From: Paenarthrobacter nitroguajacolicus
GTDB taxonomy: Bacteria; Actinomycetota; Actinomycetes; Actinomycetales; Micrococcaceae
DNA length: 64,000 bases
Assembly: GCF_029952445.1 (NCBI RefSeq)
Contig: NZ_JAQPPK010000001.1
Coordinates: forward strand, 124,001-188,000
Direction of reading: 5' to 3'
Positions 45,172 through 53,529 of the stretch are shown here, piece after piece (within the stretch, counting starts at the first letter, position 1; every line of letters starts with the position of its first letter). The position numbers and the translations under genes were made by a program. The notes under the pieces are model-generated. The model saw only the letters and a program-made list of their open reading frames with translations, searched no databases and was not told the DNA's origin.

Positions 45172-45809
45172 GCACCCACAGCAACCCTGCGATCGAGCGC
45201 GTCGTCACCTCCGGGACGTTTTCCCTGGACGGAGGCACCTGGGACGTGGACAACAACGTATGGATCATCGGCGATGACACCGAGTGCATCGTCATTGACC
45301 CCGCCCACAACCCAGCAGCGATCATGGACGCCGTGAACGGCCGGACAGTGACAGCCATCCTGCTTACCCACGGACACGACGACCACATCCGTTACGCCGG
45401 CGAATTCCGGGAGCTCGCCAAGGCACCGGTCTTCCTCCACAAGGACGACTGGATGCTCTGGCACGACGTCTTCCCCGGGGTGGATCCGGACAACTCCATC
45501 TCGGACGGAGACACCTTCACCGTTGCCGGGGCAACACTGGAAGCCATCCATACCCCCGGTCACTCACCGGGCTCGGTGTCGTTCCACCTGTCCGGCGAAG
45601 GGACGCTCTTCAGCGGCGACACGCTCTTCCAGGGTGGACCCGGCGCTACAGGCCGTTCCTACAGTGACTTCCCCACCATCATCGAGTCCATCAGGACCAA
45701 GCTCCTGACGCTGCCGGAACACACAGTGGTCCGCACCGGCCATGGAGACAGCACCACCATCGGCGCCGAGAAGCCACAGCTCGATGAATGGATAGCACGC
45801 GGCCACTAA
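45168..45809 (+). CDS. MBL-fold hydrolase, probable S-formylmycothiol hydrolase
   Basis: A 213-residue metallo-beta-lactamase-fold protein with both metal sites: [43 protein letters not shown] and [15 protein letters not shown] (glyoxalase II-like set). It overlaps mscR by four bases, so the two are coupled. An MBL protein in the same place in Mycobacterium (next to mscR) is proposed to hydrolyse S-formylmycothiol to formate and mycothiol; I transfer that role by context. It is convergent with the formate-dehydrogenase-like gene. Confidence 0.82.
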   Translation: MSTHSNPAIERVVTSGTFSLDGGTWDVDNNVWIIGDDTECIVIDPAHNPAAIMDAVNGRTVTAILLTHGHDDHIRYAGEFRELAKAPVFLHKDDWMLWHDVFPGVDPDNSISDGDTFTVAGATLEAIHTPGHSPGSVSFHLSGEGTLFSGDTLFQGGPGATGRSYSDFPTIIESIRTKLLTLPEHTVVRTGHGDSTTIGAEKPQLDEWIARGH

Positions 45810-45844
45810 GCGCAATCCCAGTTCGCCTGTAGCCTCCAGCTTTG

Positions 45845-45882
45845 GCCGGCTGCCGCCTCAAAACACCGGGGCGGCGGCCGGC
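45845..45882. terminator. Terminator-like hairpin between MBL hydrolase and FdhF/YdeP genes
   Basis: GCCGGCTGCCGCC (45845-45857) pairs with GGCGGCGGCCGGC (45870-45882) with one mismatch, around a 12-base loop. The right arm lies within the last codons of the convergent FdhF/YdeP gene. No strong U run is present. Confidence 0.5.
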
Positions 45883-48161
45883 TCCAGACGAATAATCACC
45901 GATTTGGACGCAGGGGTATTGCTTTCCTCAGCCGTCGAATCCAGCGGAACCAGGACGTTCGCTTCCGGATAATACGCAGCGGCGCAGCCTCTGGCGGTCG
46001 GGTACGAGACCAAACGCAACTGGGGCAGGACGCGATCCACGCCGTCGTCGGCCTCGCTGTGGACATCCACGTACATGCCGTCCTGATAACCCAACCCGCC
46101 AAGATCCTGCGGATTGACCAACAGAACCATCCGGCCCTTCTTGATTCCCCGGTACCTGTCGTTCAACGAATACATGGTGGTGTTGAACTGATCATGGGAT
46201 CGGATGGTCTGCAAGAGCAGCCGCCCCTTGGGGACATCGATGGTCTCCAGTTCATTGACCGTGAACAGGGCCTTCCCGGAAGGGGTGGGGAAAGTCCGGC
46301 TGTCCCGGGGACCGTGCGGCAGGACGAAACCGTCCCGGGCCCGGATACGTGCATTGAAATCCTCGAAGCCCGGCACCACGTGTTCGATGTGTTCGCGGAT
46401 GGCATCATAATCGGACCGCAGGCCCGCCCAATCGACCGGCACCTTGCTGCCAAGGACTGCCTGGGCCAAGCGGGTAACAATCGCCACCTCGGACAACACC
46501 CCAGGTGCGATCGGCTCCAAAGTACCCGCCGAACTGTGCACTGCACAGACGGTGTCCTCTACGGTGACGAACTGGGGAACCCCGCCTTGCCGGTCTATCT
46601 CGGTGCGTCCCAGGGCCGGCAGGATCAGTGCCTGCTCGCCGACCACCGCATGCGAACGGTTCAGCTTGGTGGAGACTTGCACGGACAACTTCGTCCGCCG
46701 GACAGCTTCCTCAGCCACCGCGGTATCGGAGATCGCATGGACCAGGTTGCCACCCAACGCAACCAACACTTTGATCCTGCCATCACGCATACCGCGGATA
46801 CTGTCCACTGCGTCAACGCCGGCATGCCGCGGCGGATCGAAACCAAACTCGTGCCGCAGGGCATCAAGGAATTTGGGAGGCATCTTCTCCCAAATGCCCA
46901 TGGTCCTGTCGCCTTGGACATTGCTGTGGCCCCTGATCGGCGAAGGCCCCGCCCCAGGCTTGCCGATGTTGCCACGAAGCAGCAGGAGGTTGATGATTTC
47001 CTTGATGGTGGCCACAGCCTTCTTGTGCTGGGTCAGCCCCATGGCCCACGTAATGATGACCTTCCCCGCGCCCAAGTAAGCGTCAGCAAGGTCATCAATA
47101 TCCTTGCCCGTCAGCCCCGTGGCCGCCAGAACCTCGCGTTCACTGAGTGTCGCCAAATGCGCCGCGAAACCAACAAAGCCCTGGCAGTGGGTATCAATGA
47201 AGGCCCGGTCCAGGACAGTTCCCGGCGCGGCGCTTTCGGCATCAAGAACCCGCTTGGAAACAGCCTGCAACAACGCCATGTCTCCAGCGAGCCGGATCTG
47301 AAGGAATTGGTCCGCGAGGTCCGTCCCTTTGCCCACCAAGCCCCGGGGACGCTGCGGATTCCGGAAGTTGATCAGGCCTGCTTCCGGAAGAGGATTCACC
47401 GCAACGATCCTCGCCCCGGCCTCTTTGGCTTCTTCCAAAGCGGTCAGCATCCGGGGATGGCAGGTGCCCGGGTTCTGTCCCATGATGATGATCAAGTCAG
47501 AGGCAGCGAAGTCCTTGTAGGTAATGGCGGATTTGCCCACGCCGATGGTTTCTCCCATGGCAACGCCCGTGGACTCATGGCACATGTTCGAACAGTCCGG
47601 GAGGTTGTTGGTCCCGAATGAGCGGACGAAGAGCTGGTACAGGAAGGCGGCCTCATTGGAGGTCCGGCCACTGGTGTAAAACGTGGCCTCGTCCGGCGAA
47701 TCAAGGGCATTGAGCTCCTGCGCGATGATCCTGAAGGCCTCATCCCAGCCAATGGGCGCGTACCGGTCCGCGCCCGCGGCTTTGTACACGGGTTCCACCA
47801 GCCGGCCCTGCTGTCCAAGCCAATACTCCGGCCGTTGCCGCAATGACGCCAGTGTGTTTTCTGCCCAGAAGCCGGCCGGGATCCGCAGCGGCTCGGCTTC
47901 CCATCCGATGGCTTTGGCGCCGTTCTCACAAAATTCAGCGGCCTTGCGATCCGGAGGATCGGGCCACGCGCAGCTCATGCAGTCAAAGCCGTCCTTTTGG
48001 TTGACGGCACTGAGTGTTTTCCAGGCCCGGGCAGGACCCATGGATGCCAAGGCGTGCGGCAGCGTCTCGGTCAAGCTCGGCAGGCCACCGGCGGAGCGTT
48101 TGGGCGTGCCAACACTGAGTTCAGCGTCGGAATCCTCTATTGGATGCTGCTTCCGGCCCAT
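45858..48161 (-). CDS. FdhF/YdeP family molybdopterin oxidoreductase
   Basis: A 767-residue protein of the YdeP/FdhF-like molybdopterin family. Seen: GFDCMSCAWPDPPDRKAAEFCENGAKAIGWE near the N-terminus; RYAPIGWDEAFRIIAQEL; the cofactor-binding TSGRTSNEAAFLYQLFVRSFGTNNLPDCSNMCHES; IIMGQNPGTCHPRML; and a C-terminal molydopterin-dinucleotide domain (LLQTIRSHDQFNTTMYSLNDRYRG). A Cys rather than selenocysteine sits in CSNMCHES. The function of this family is not firmly known; E. coli YdeP affects acid resistance. Beside formate-producing genes, formate oxidation is a reasonable inference. No fdhD or electron-transfer subunit is adjacent. Confidence 0.85.
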   Translation of the reverse strand: MGRKQHPIEDSDAELSVGTPKRSAGGLPSLTETLPHALASMGPARAWKTLSAVNQKDGFDCMSCAWPDPPDRKAAEFCENGAKAIGWEAEPLRIPAGFWAENTLASLRQRPEYWLGQQGRLVEPVYKAAGADRYAPIGWDEAFRIIAQELNALDSPDEATFYTSGRTSNEAAFLYQLFVRSFGTNNLPDCSNMCHESTGVAMGETIGVGKSAITYKDFAASDLIIIMGQNPGTCHPRMLTALEEAKEAGARIVAVNPLPEAGLINFRNPQRPRGLVGKGTDLADQFLQIRLAGDMALLQAVSKRVLDAESAAPGTVLDRAFIDTHCQGFVGFAAHLATLSEREVLAATGLTGKDIDDLADAYLGAGKVIITWAMGLTQHKKAVATIKEIINLLLLRGNIGKPGAGPSPIRGHSNVQGDRTMGIWEKMPPKFLDALRHEFGFDPPRHAGVDAVDSIRGMRDGRIKVLVALGGNLVHAISDTAVAEEAVRRTKLSVQVSTKLNRSHAVVGEQALILPALGRTEIDRQGGVPQFVTVEDTVCAVHSSAGTLEPIAPGVLSEVAIVTRLAQAVLGSKVPVDWAGLRSDYDAIREHIEHVVPGFEDFNARIRARDGFVLPHGPRDSRTFPTPSGKALFTVNELETIDVPKGRLLLQTIRSHDQFNTTMYSLNDRYRGIKKGRMVLLVNPQDLGGLGYQDGMYVDVHSEADDGVDRVLPQLRLVSYPTARGCAAAYYPEANVLVPLDSTAEESNTPASKSVIIRLEPAAAPVF

Positions 48162-48250
48162 CGTTACACCGCGATTCGCGTGATTGGGTAACTGATTCCC
48201 CCAGCCTAAACCCGGTGTGCGGCAGGCTCAACGGAGCTGCTGTGGCTGGC

Positions 48251-49018
48251 TCAAAGCAGCTGGGGCGAGCTGCCCACAAGAGTGCGGAAGTCGCCGTCGG
48301 CCACGTCCGCGTAGGCGCGGTAAGCCTCGATGACTGCTGCCTGAACGGTGGCTACATCCAAGTGGGGCAGCAAGTCGTTGGCAGCTCCGGCCGTCGCAGG
48401 GTCCCAGTCCAGGCCGAGCGCCCCGTAACTGGCCGCCAGGACATCACGGATGGGCCCGGAGTTCTCAACCACGATCACGGAGCTGAACAGCCAACCGCCC
48501 GAAACAACCCGCTGGGCAGTGCCGATCAGTTTGATGCGGTGCGCGGGAAAATCGGGGTCCTCACCGTGCACACTGAACTCACCGGGGCAGTACTCCCCCG
48601 GGATTTCGCCGACGGCGGCATGGACACCGACGCTGCGAAGAGCACCAGCGAGGAACTCGCCAAATTCGGAGAAGCGTGCCTTGGCCCTGACAATGGCGTC
48701 CGGATGGGGCTCAATGTGGTCTATCACCAAAGTGCCTTGGTGATAGGCAGCTGCGCGGCCTCCTGCCTTCCGGATCAGCGGCTCGAAACCACGCTCCCGG
48801 CAGGCTTCTTCGGCGGCGGCGAATCCGGGCAGGTTCGCATCCCGCTGGCCAAACGCCACGGTAGGTTGAGGACGATACAAGCGAAGGGACGGACCCAACT
48901 GACCACTGCGGGCGCGCTTGAGCAGCTCCAAGGCGAAGTCGAGGTCACCGGCTGCTCCCAGGGATTCTTCCTGCCGGTACACGGTGAGCTGCTTCTGCGA
49001 TCCAGCGGCTCCGGTCAT
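48251..49018 (-). CDS. Lipoate/biotin protein ligase-like protein (LplA family)
   Basis: A 255-residue protein with a biotin/lipoate A/B ligase fold. Seen: SLRLYRPQPTVAFGQRDANLPGF (the family RxxPxxxxGxxq-like segment), PLIRKAGGRAAAYHQGTLVIDHI matching the RR(x)GGGavyhd-type motif with an altered middle (KAGGRAAAYH), and HRIKLIGTAQRVVSGGW matching the conserved Lys-Ile region that carries the catalytic Lys. It may attach lipoate or act on octanoyl groups. The ATG overlaps the upstream thioesterase stop (TGATG). No substrate protein is nearby. Confidence 0.78.
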   Translation of the reverse strand: MTGAAGSQKQLTVYRQEESLGAAGDLDFALELLKRARSGQLGPSLRLYRPQPTVAFGQRDANLPGFAAAEEACRERGFEPLIRKAGGRAAAYHQGTLVIDHIEPHPDAIVRAKARFSEFGEFLAGALRSVGVHAAVGEIPGEYCPGEFSVHGEDPDFPAHRIKLIGTAQRVVSGGWLFSSVIVVENSGPIRDVLAASYGALGLDWDPATAGAANDLLPHLDVATVQAAVIEAYRAYADVADGDFRTLVGSSPQLL

Positions 49019-49821
49019 CAGCTCTTCCTCAGCGTGAGGATCTGCTCGGCCCGGCCGAACGGTCCGTCAATGTCATGAAGCACGGTTGAGGTCAAACCGA
49101 TGCCGTCGGCGCCAAAGGAGACCTTATTGTCCAGGCCCAGCCATTCGCCCGAAGGCGGGCGGTACATGTGGATCTGCAGATCCACGTTCGGGAAGATGTA
49201 GCTGTTTTCACCCGGGGGAACACGTGCCGCGATGCCGTTGGCGGTGTCCACGAGGCCCATCAACCGGGCGAGGTCAGTACTGTCAGCTTTATCCGTCAAC
49301 GGATGGGATGTCCGGATCCACACCCTGCCCGAACCTGGGCGGTGGCCTTCGGCAATCCGCATTTCCAGGGAGCGGATATAGCCGCCGGGCCAAACACTTG
49401 CGCCATCCCAGGGTTTGCATTCGTCCGGTGCCGGCATGGACTCGTCCTCCACAGCGGCGACCGCACTGGTATCACTGGTGATCATGCGCCAGGCAGAGGC
49501 CCGGATGGCTACGCGCCCTCCCGCGGAAAGTTCGGCCTGGATCAGTTCGATGGTCTTTCCCGGCCTCAGCGTCGAAGTGGTGATGTGGAACTCACCACCG
49601 GGAATCAGTCCCAGGATTTCATAGCTGATCCTGGCCATGCGGACGTCGTCCCTGGGCTCGTGGCGCACGAGGGCGTCGGCGAGGATGCCAGAGGCCGGCG
49701 CCATATGTTGTTCGTGTGGATTCCAGGCGCCCTGGGCGTGGATCGTCGAGCGGAAACGGCCGCCACCCAGCGATTCGTAGTAGAAAACACCGTCCGCCAG
49801 TTCCGGTAATGCAGTAGTCAA
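49018..49821 (-). CDS. Acyl-CoA thioesterase-like protein (double hotdog, TesB type)
   Basis: A 267-residue thioesterase-family protein with two hotdog repeats. N-terminal hotdog: FYESLGGGRFRSTIHAQGAWNPHEQHMAPASGILADALVRHEPRDDVRMARISYEILGLIPGG (the last part is the TesB-like start of the second strand block). C-terminal hotdog: VDLQIHMYRPPSGEWLGLDNKVSFGADGIGLTSTVLHDIDGPFGRAEQIL, which has the typical D-x-x-G-x-xG/R end. The start is TTG 49821, with AAAGG 7 bases upstream. It overlaps the LplA-like gene. A TesB relative lies between pdxS and pdxT in Mycobacterium, but here the gene is elsewhere. Confidence 0.82.
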   Translation of the reverse strand: MTTALPELADGVFYYESLGGGRFRSTIHAQGAWNPHEQHMAPASGILADALVRHEPRDDVRMARISYEILGLIPGGEFHITTSTLRPGKTIELIQAELSAGGRVAIRASAWRMITSDTSAVAAVEDESMPAPDECKPWDGASVWPGGYIRSLEMRIAEGHRPGSGRVWIRTSHPLTDKADSTDLARLMGLVDTANGIAARVPPGENSYIFPNVDLQIHMYRPPSGEWLGLDNKVSFGADGIGLTSTVLHDIDGPFGRAEQILTLRKS

Positions 49822-49852
49822 CCCAAGCCTTTCGCCGATCCAGCTGTAGAAC

Positions 49853-50341
49853 TCAGACCACTGTATCCGCTGATTCGCTTGCTGCCCGACGCCGGCGGAT
49901 CACAACAATCCAGACAACCGCGGCGGCCACCGCTGCCACACCCAACGCCGCCCCGACCGGCGACGCCGCGGCAACGGCAAGCCACGCTTCCAGCGCGGCA
50001 AGTCCGATGGTCGCATATAGGAGCGCCCACATGACCGAACCCACGATCGCCGCCGGGAGGTATCGCCGCAGGGGCAGCCGCGCGGCACCAGCTGCCAGGT
50101 TGATGGCCGTCTGGAGGCCAATGGTCAAAAAGGAAAGTACGACGGCGTACGGTCCCCACCGCTGGATCAGGGCTTGGGCGCGTGCTGCTTTGGGGCGCTG
50201 CAACGAATTGCCGAAGCGGGTATGGGCGAACCCGGCGACGGCCCCACGGCCAATCCAGTACGTGACGTTGACACGGATCATGACAATGGCGAAAAGCGCC
50301 GTGAGGGCGACGCCAAAGGGCAAACTCATGATCTGGTCCAC
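49853..50341 (-). CDS. VTT/DedA-like membrane protein
   Basis: A 162-residue integral membrane protein with about four hydrophobic helices (PFGVALTALFAIVMIRVNVTYWIGRGAV; YAVVLSFLTIGLQTAINLAAGA; YLPAAIVGSVMWALLYATIGLAALEAWLAVA; AALGVAAVAAAVVWIVVI). The segment VVLSFLTIGLQTAINLAAGAARLPLRRYLPAAIVGSVMWALLYATIG is typical of the VTT (SNARE-associated, DedA) domain, but the first part of the DedA fold is short. Function in lipid scrambling or envelope homeostasis is inferred from the family only. The start is GTG 50341 or ATG 50329; an iron-box-like palindrome lies just upstream. Confidence 0.7.
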   Translation of the reverse strand: MDQIMSLPFGVALTALFAIVMIRVNVTYWIGRGAVAGFAHTRFGNSLQRPKAARAQALIQRWGPYAVVLSFLTIGLQTAINLAAGAARLPLRRYLPAAIVGSVMWALLYATIGLAALEAWLAVAAASPVGAALGVAAVAAAVVWIVVIRRRRAASESADTVV

Positions 50342-50345
50342 TCGA

Positions 50346-50361
50346 CTTAGGCTACCCTAAG
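50346..50361. promoter_or_regulatory. Candidate DtxR/IdeR iron-box-like palindrome
   Basis: CTTAGG-CTAC-CCTAAG forms a 6-bp inverted repeat. On the minus strand, TTAGGGTAGCCTAA matches the first 14 bases of the DtxR/IdeR consensus TTAGGTTAGCCTAACCTAA at 13 positions; the remaining five bases do not match. It lies 5 bp upstream of the VTT gene start and 61 bp before the divergent coiled-coil gene. Confidence 0.45.
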
Positions 50362-50421
50362 CCGAGGTGCATTGAAGATTCGCTCCCGGCAACGGCGGCT
50401 GGTGAACCATAGGATGGGTTC

Positions 50422-51405
50422 ATGGATCTCCGCGAGGCCGCCCAGGAGCTGTACGCCGTGCTGCCGCGGGACTTCACCTCCGAGCGGACTTCCTTGGTGC
50501 GCCTGGCAAAAGAAGCAGGGCAGAAGGACCTCGCCCAAGAGATCGGCCGCCTGCCCAAGCCGGCCGCGGGGGCCTGGGCCATCAACATGCTTTCAGTCCA
50601 CAAGCCCGAGGTGATTGACGGCGTCGTACGTTTCGGTGCTTCACTGCGGGCCGCGCAGGACCAATCAGATGCCGGGGCGTTCCGGGAACTCAGCCAGCAG
50701 CGGCAGGGTCAACTCAGCACAGCCGTTCATGCCGCCAAGGACCTGGCAGACGAGCTGGGAGCACCCCTGAGCGCGGCAGCCGCCTCCGATGTGGAACAAA
50801 CCCTGAGGGCCGCGATGGCCGACGCCGGAGCCGCGGGCGCGGTATCCACCGGGCGGCTGGTACGGGGACTGAGCGGCAGCGGCTTCGAGTCCGTGGACTT
50901 GACCGACGCCGTGGCTGCAGCCGGGCCCGAAGACGCCGCCAGTCCTGCCGGGCAGGTGGCCAAGCAGACCAGGAAAAAAGCATTGGCTCCTGAGGAGGCG
51001 GCTCGTTCGAAGGACGCAGCCCCATCAGAGGGCACCAACCTCACCAGGGAAGAAAGCCCCAAGGAACAGGCCACGTCCCTGGCGGATCGCCGCGCCGCAA
51101 AACGCCAGGCCGCGTTGCAGGAAGCCCAGGACGAGTTCCACGCTGCCGACAGGGAGGCACTGGACGCCGAAAAACAGGCATCCGCGGCATGGGACGTTGT
51201 CAACGAACTCGCACGACGGCGCTCGGATGTCGAGGCGGAAATTGCCGAGGTGAAGAAGCAATTGGCAGCCTTGGAGGCAGAGCTCATTGGCATCACCCGG
51301 GACGCGGAATCCGCCGAATCCGACAAGAAGCTCGCAGTCAGGGCAGCAACACAGCTCCGACGCAGCGCCGACCAGGCACAGCGGCGGGTCGACCGGCTCA
51401 GCTAG
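50422..51405 (+). CDS. Conserved hypothetical coiled-coil protein
   Basis: A 327-residue protein of unknown function. It begins MDLREAAQELYAVLPRDFTSERTSLVRLAKEAGQKDLA, and LPKPAAGAWAINMLSVHKPEVIDGVVRFGASLRAAQ follows; this N-terminal pattern is common in actinobacterial hypotheticals. The middle is a charged linker (about 175-225). The C-terminal 100 residues are a long coiled coil (ADRRAAKRQAALQEAQDEFHAADREALDAEKQ..., RRRSDVEAEIAEVKKQLAALEAELIG). No transmembrane segment is seen. It ends against the FAD-Rieske gene, overlapping by four bases tail to tail. Confidence 0.8.
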   Translation: MDLREAAQELYAVLPRDFTSERTSLVRLAKEAGQKDLAQEIGRLPKPAAGAWAINMLSVHKPEVIDGVVRFGASLRAAQDQSDAGAFRELSQQRQGQLSTAVHAAKDLADELGAPLSAAAASDVEQTLRAAMADAGAAGAVSTGRLVRGLSGSGFESVDLTDAVAAAGPEDAASPAGQVAKQTRKKALAPEEAARSKDAAPSEGTNLTREESPKEQATSLADRRAAKRQAALQEAQDEFHAADREALDAEKQASAAWDVVNELARRRSDVEAEIAEVKKQLAALEAELIGITRDAESAESDKKLAVRAATQLRRSADQAQRRVDRLS

Positions 51406-52910
51406 TCCTTCTTCTTACCCACCGTCCTTTGCAGGTGATGGGTTGCGGGTCCCTCAAGATACTTGCCCTCCGGCGTGAACCTGGAGCCGTGCAGCGGGCA
51501 GTCCCACGACTTCTCGGCATCATTCCACGTCAACAACCCACCCAAGTGGGCACAACTGGCGGAGACCATGCAAACGTTGCCGTCGACCGTGGATACTGCC
51601 GCGGGTTCACCCTTGTACAGGCCTACGACGCCGGAGCCTTCCGGCGGGCGGGTTTCGTCGGTTATCTCAGGGTTGCTCCGGACTTTGGCCTTGTCCTCGA
51701 TCATCCTCCGGGCCGTGCCGGCATTGAGCCGGACAGCCTGCAACGCGCCCTGCGGCGAGGTAACGCGGTGATGGATGACCCTGGCCCAGTCGGATTGCCC
51801 TCCCAGGATGTCCGAGGTGATGGACAACGCGGCGGCGACCCCGTTGCTCATCCCCCACTTGTTGTAGCCGGTGGCGAAGAAGATCCGGCCGTGCCCCCGC
51901 GGCAACTTGCCAAAGAACGGCATGAGGTTGGTGGCCTGATAGTCCTGGGCCGACCACGTGTGGGTCACTTCCGAACCGGGGTAGTGCTGGTTGGCCCATC
52001 CGAGGAGATCGTTCAGGTGCTGTTGCGGTGAGACGGCCCGCCCACCGGCATGCCCGTAACCGCCGACCAGGAGCAGCTCGCCGTCGGCTGTTGGGCGCGT
52101 GCGTTGCGAGCGGGTGGGCGCATCAATGGACAGGTACATTGCCTGCGGAAGCTGCGTGCCGGCCGGCGGGCGTAGTGCCGCCGCATAGGAACGGTTGGGT
52201 TCCAGTTTGGCGAAGTACAGGCCGCGGTCAAGGATGGGAGTGCCCGTGGCCACCACTACGGTGTCGGCAGTGAACGTGCCTTTGCGGGTGGAAACTTCAA
52301 CGGGCAACCCGGAGCCGACGTTCTGTACCTGGACGCCCTCGACGATCAGGCCCCCGTGTTCCCGGATATCCCCAGCCAGAGTGTCCAGGACCTCCATCGG
52401 GTGAATCTGCGCCTGGCCTTCCAATTCCAACGCCTCAGCCTCTGGAAACGGCAGCCCCGGGTCACGGCTGAAGTGAACGTCCAAACCTGCGTCCCGCGAT
52501 ACCGCAGCTTCCTTGCGGAGCCGCTGGGCGCCGTCGTCCGAGGTGGCGAAGGTAACCGCCGTCCGGCGCTGGAACGCCACACCCTGCTGCTCCATGTACT
52601 GGGTGAGCCACGCTTGTCCGGTCTTGTTGGCTTCCACATAAGCCTGGACAACTTTGAGGGAATACTGGCCGCGCAGTGCCGACAACGCTCCGCCTTGCAG
52701 GAGGCTCAGCTTGCCCGTGGTGTTGCCGGTGGTCACAGCACCCAAGGTGCGCGCCTCAAAGAGGACCACACGCTGACCGGAGCGGGACAGCAGCAGCGCC
52801 GTCACCATTCCCGTCAGCCCGGCACCCACAACGATCGTGTCAAAGTGCTTTTCGTCAGGGACGGCATCAGAGGTAAAGCGGGACTCCCTGTCCAACCACA
52901 GCGATTTCAT
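51402..52910 (-). CDS. FAD-dependent oxidoreductase with C-terminal Rieske domain
   Basis: A 502-residue fusion: an N-terminal DAO-type FAD domain with FDTIVVGAGLTGMVTALLLSRSG (about residues 23-45), VVVATGTPILDRG and RIFFATGYNKWGMSNGVAAAL (about 370), then a C-terminal Rieske [2Fe-2S] domain with CAHLGG and CPLHGSRF (CxH and CxxH pairs, about residues 455 and 475). Proteins of this layout (YhfW/glycine-oxidase-like with Rieske tail) are common in soil bacteria but their substrate is unknown. It probably oxidises an amine or imino acid and transfers electrons through the Rieske centre. It is convergent with the coiled-coil gene. Confidence 0.9.
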   Translation of the reverse strand: MKSLWLDRESRFTSDAVPDEKHFDTIVVGAGLTGMVTALLLSRSGQRVVLFEARTLGAVTTGNTTGKLSLLQGGALSALRGQYSLKVVQAYVEANKTGQAWLTQYMEQQGVAFQRRTAVTFATSDDGAQRLRKEAAVSRDAGLDVHFSRDPGLPFPEAEALELEGQAQIHPMEVLDTLAGDIREHGGLIVEGVQVQNVGSGLPVEVSTRKGTFTADTVVVATGTPILDRGLYFAKLEPNRSYAAALRPPAGTQLPQAMYLSIDAPTRSQRTRPTADGELLLVGGYGHAGGRAVSPQQHLNDLLGWANQHYPGSEVTHTWSAQDYQATNLMPFFGKLPRGHGRIFFATGYNKWGMSNGVAAALSITSDILGGQSDWARVIHHRVTSPQGALQAVRLNAGTARRMIEDKAKVRSNPEITDETRPPEGSGVVGLYKGEPAAVSTVDGNVCMVSASCAHLGGLLTWNDAEKSWDCPLHGSRFTPEGKYLEGPATHHLQRTVGKKKD

Positions 52911-52977
52911 CGATCAACCCTGCCTCTCAATCAACTGGCCACCGGTAGGGAAACGCTAGGCCGGTCGGTGATGCTTA

Positions 52978-53469
52978 TCAAGGGGTGGCAGCGCCAGTGG
53001 CCAACGCCGCGGCGCGGCGAAGTTCAGGGTCCGGGTCCTCGGCCCATCGTTCAAGTACCCGATCTGCACGATCCTTTGCCCTGCCTTCCAGCCGTGCCAG
53101 CAGTGGACGCACTACATCCGTGGCCAGAGGGTTTACCAGCTCCTTGGTTCCGGCCTGCCTGATGAAGCCTTCGATGCGGGTGAGGTCCGTGCTGACCAGG
53201 ACGCCCACTTTGGTCTGCAGCAAGACGACGGCGGCCAGTCGCCGCTCAAACACCGGCTGCGCCCACAGTTCCGAACTCAGTGCGGTGATGTCGTCATGGT
53301 CCAGGTTCTTGTACCGCTTCAAGGCATCACGCACTGTTCCACGAACGGCCCCCACTGACGCGCCATAGACCTTCAAGGCTGCGCCAAGACGTTCACTGGC
53401 CTCCGCAGCTTTTTCCCACGTCGATTCCATTTGCAGGGTGTAGTCCACGAATTCACCGGCTTCACTCAC
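52978..53469 (-). CDS. Short DNA alkylation repair (AlkD-like HEAT) protein, possibly truncated
   Basis: A 163-residue helical protein whose segments VYGASVGAVRGTVRDALKRYKNLDHDDITALSSELWAQPVFERRLAAVVLLQ and DRVLERWAEDPDPELRRAAALATGA resemble the N-terminal two thirds of AlkD-type HEAT-repeat glycosylases. AlkD itself is about 235 residues; here the last HEAT repeats are missing. The stretch that in AlkD carries the active-site Trp and Asp (WWDSVD) reads GTKELVNPLATDVV, so the catalytic Asp seems absent. It may be a degraded or divergent member. The start is GTG 53469. It is divergent from the YhcG-type gene. Confidence 0.55.
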   Translation of the reverse strand: MSEAGEFVDYTLQMESTWEKAAEASERLGAALKVYGASVGAVRGTVRDALKRYKNLDHDDITALSSELWAQPVFERRLAAVVLLQTKVGVLVSTDLTRIEGFIRQAGTKELVNPLATDVVRPLLARLEGRAKDRADRVLERWAEDPDPELRRAAALATGAATP

Positions 53470-53529
53470 CCGTCTATTTTGTCAGTGCCTGCTCCTAGCG
53501 TGATGCCAACAGCAATCGACAGGAGCATC

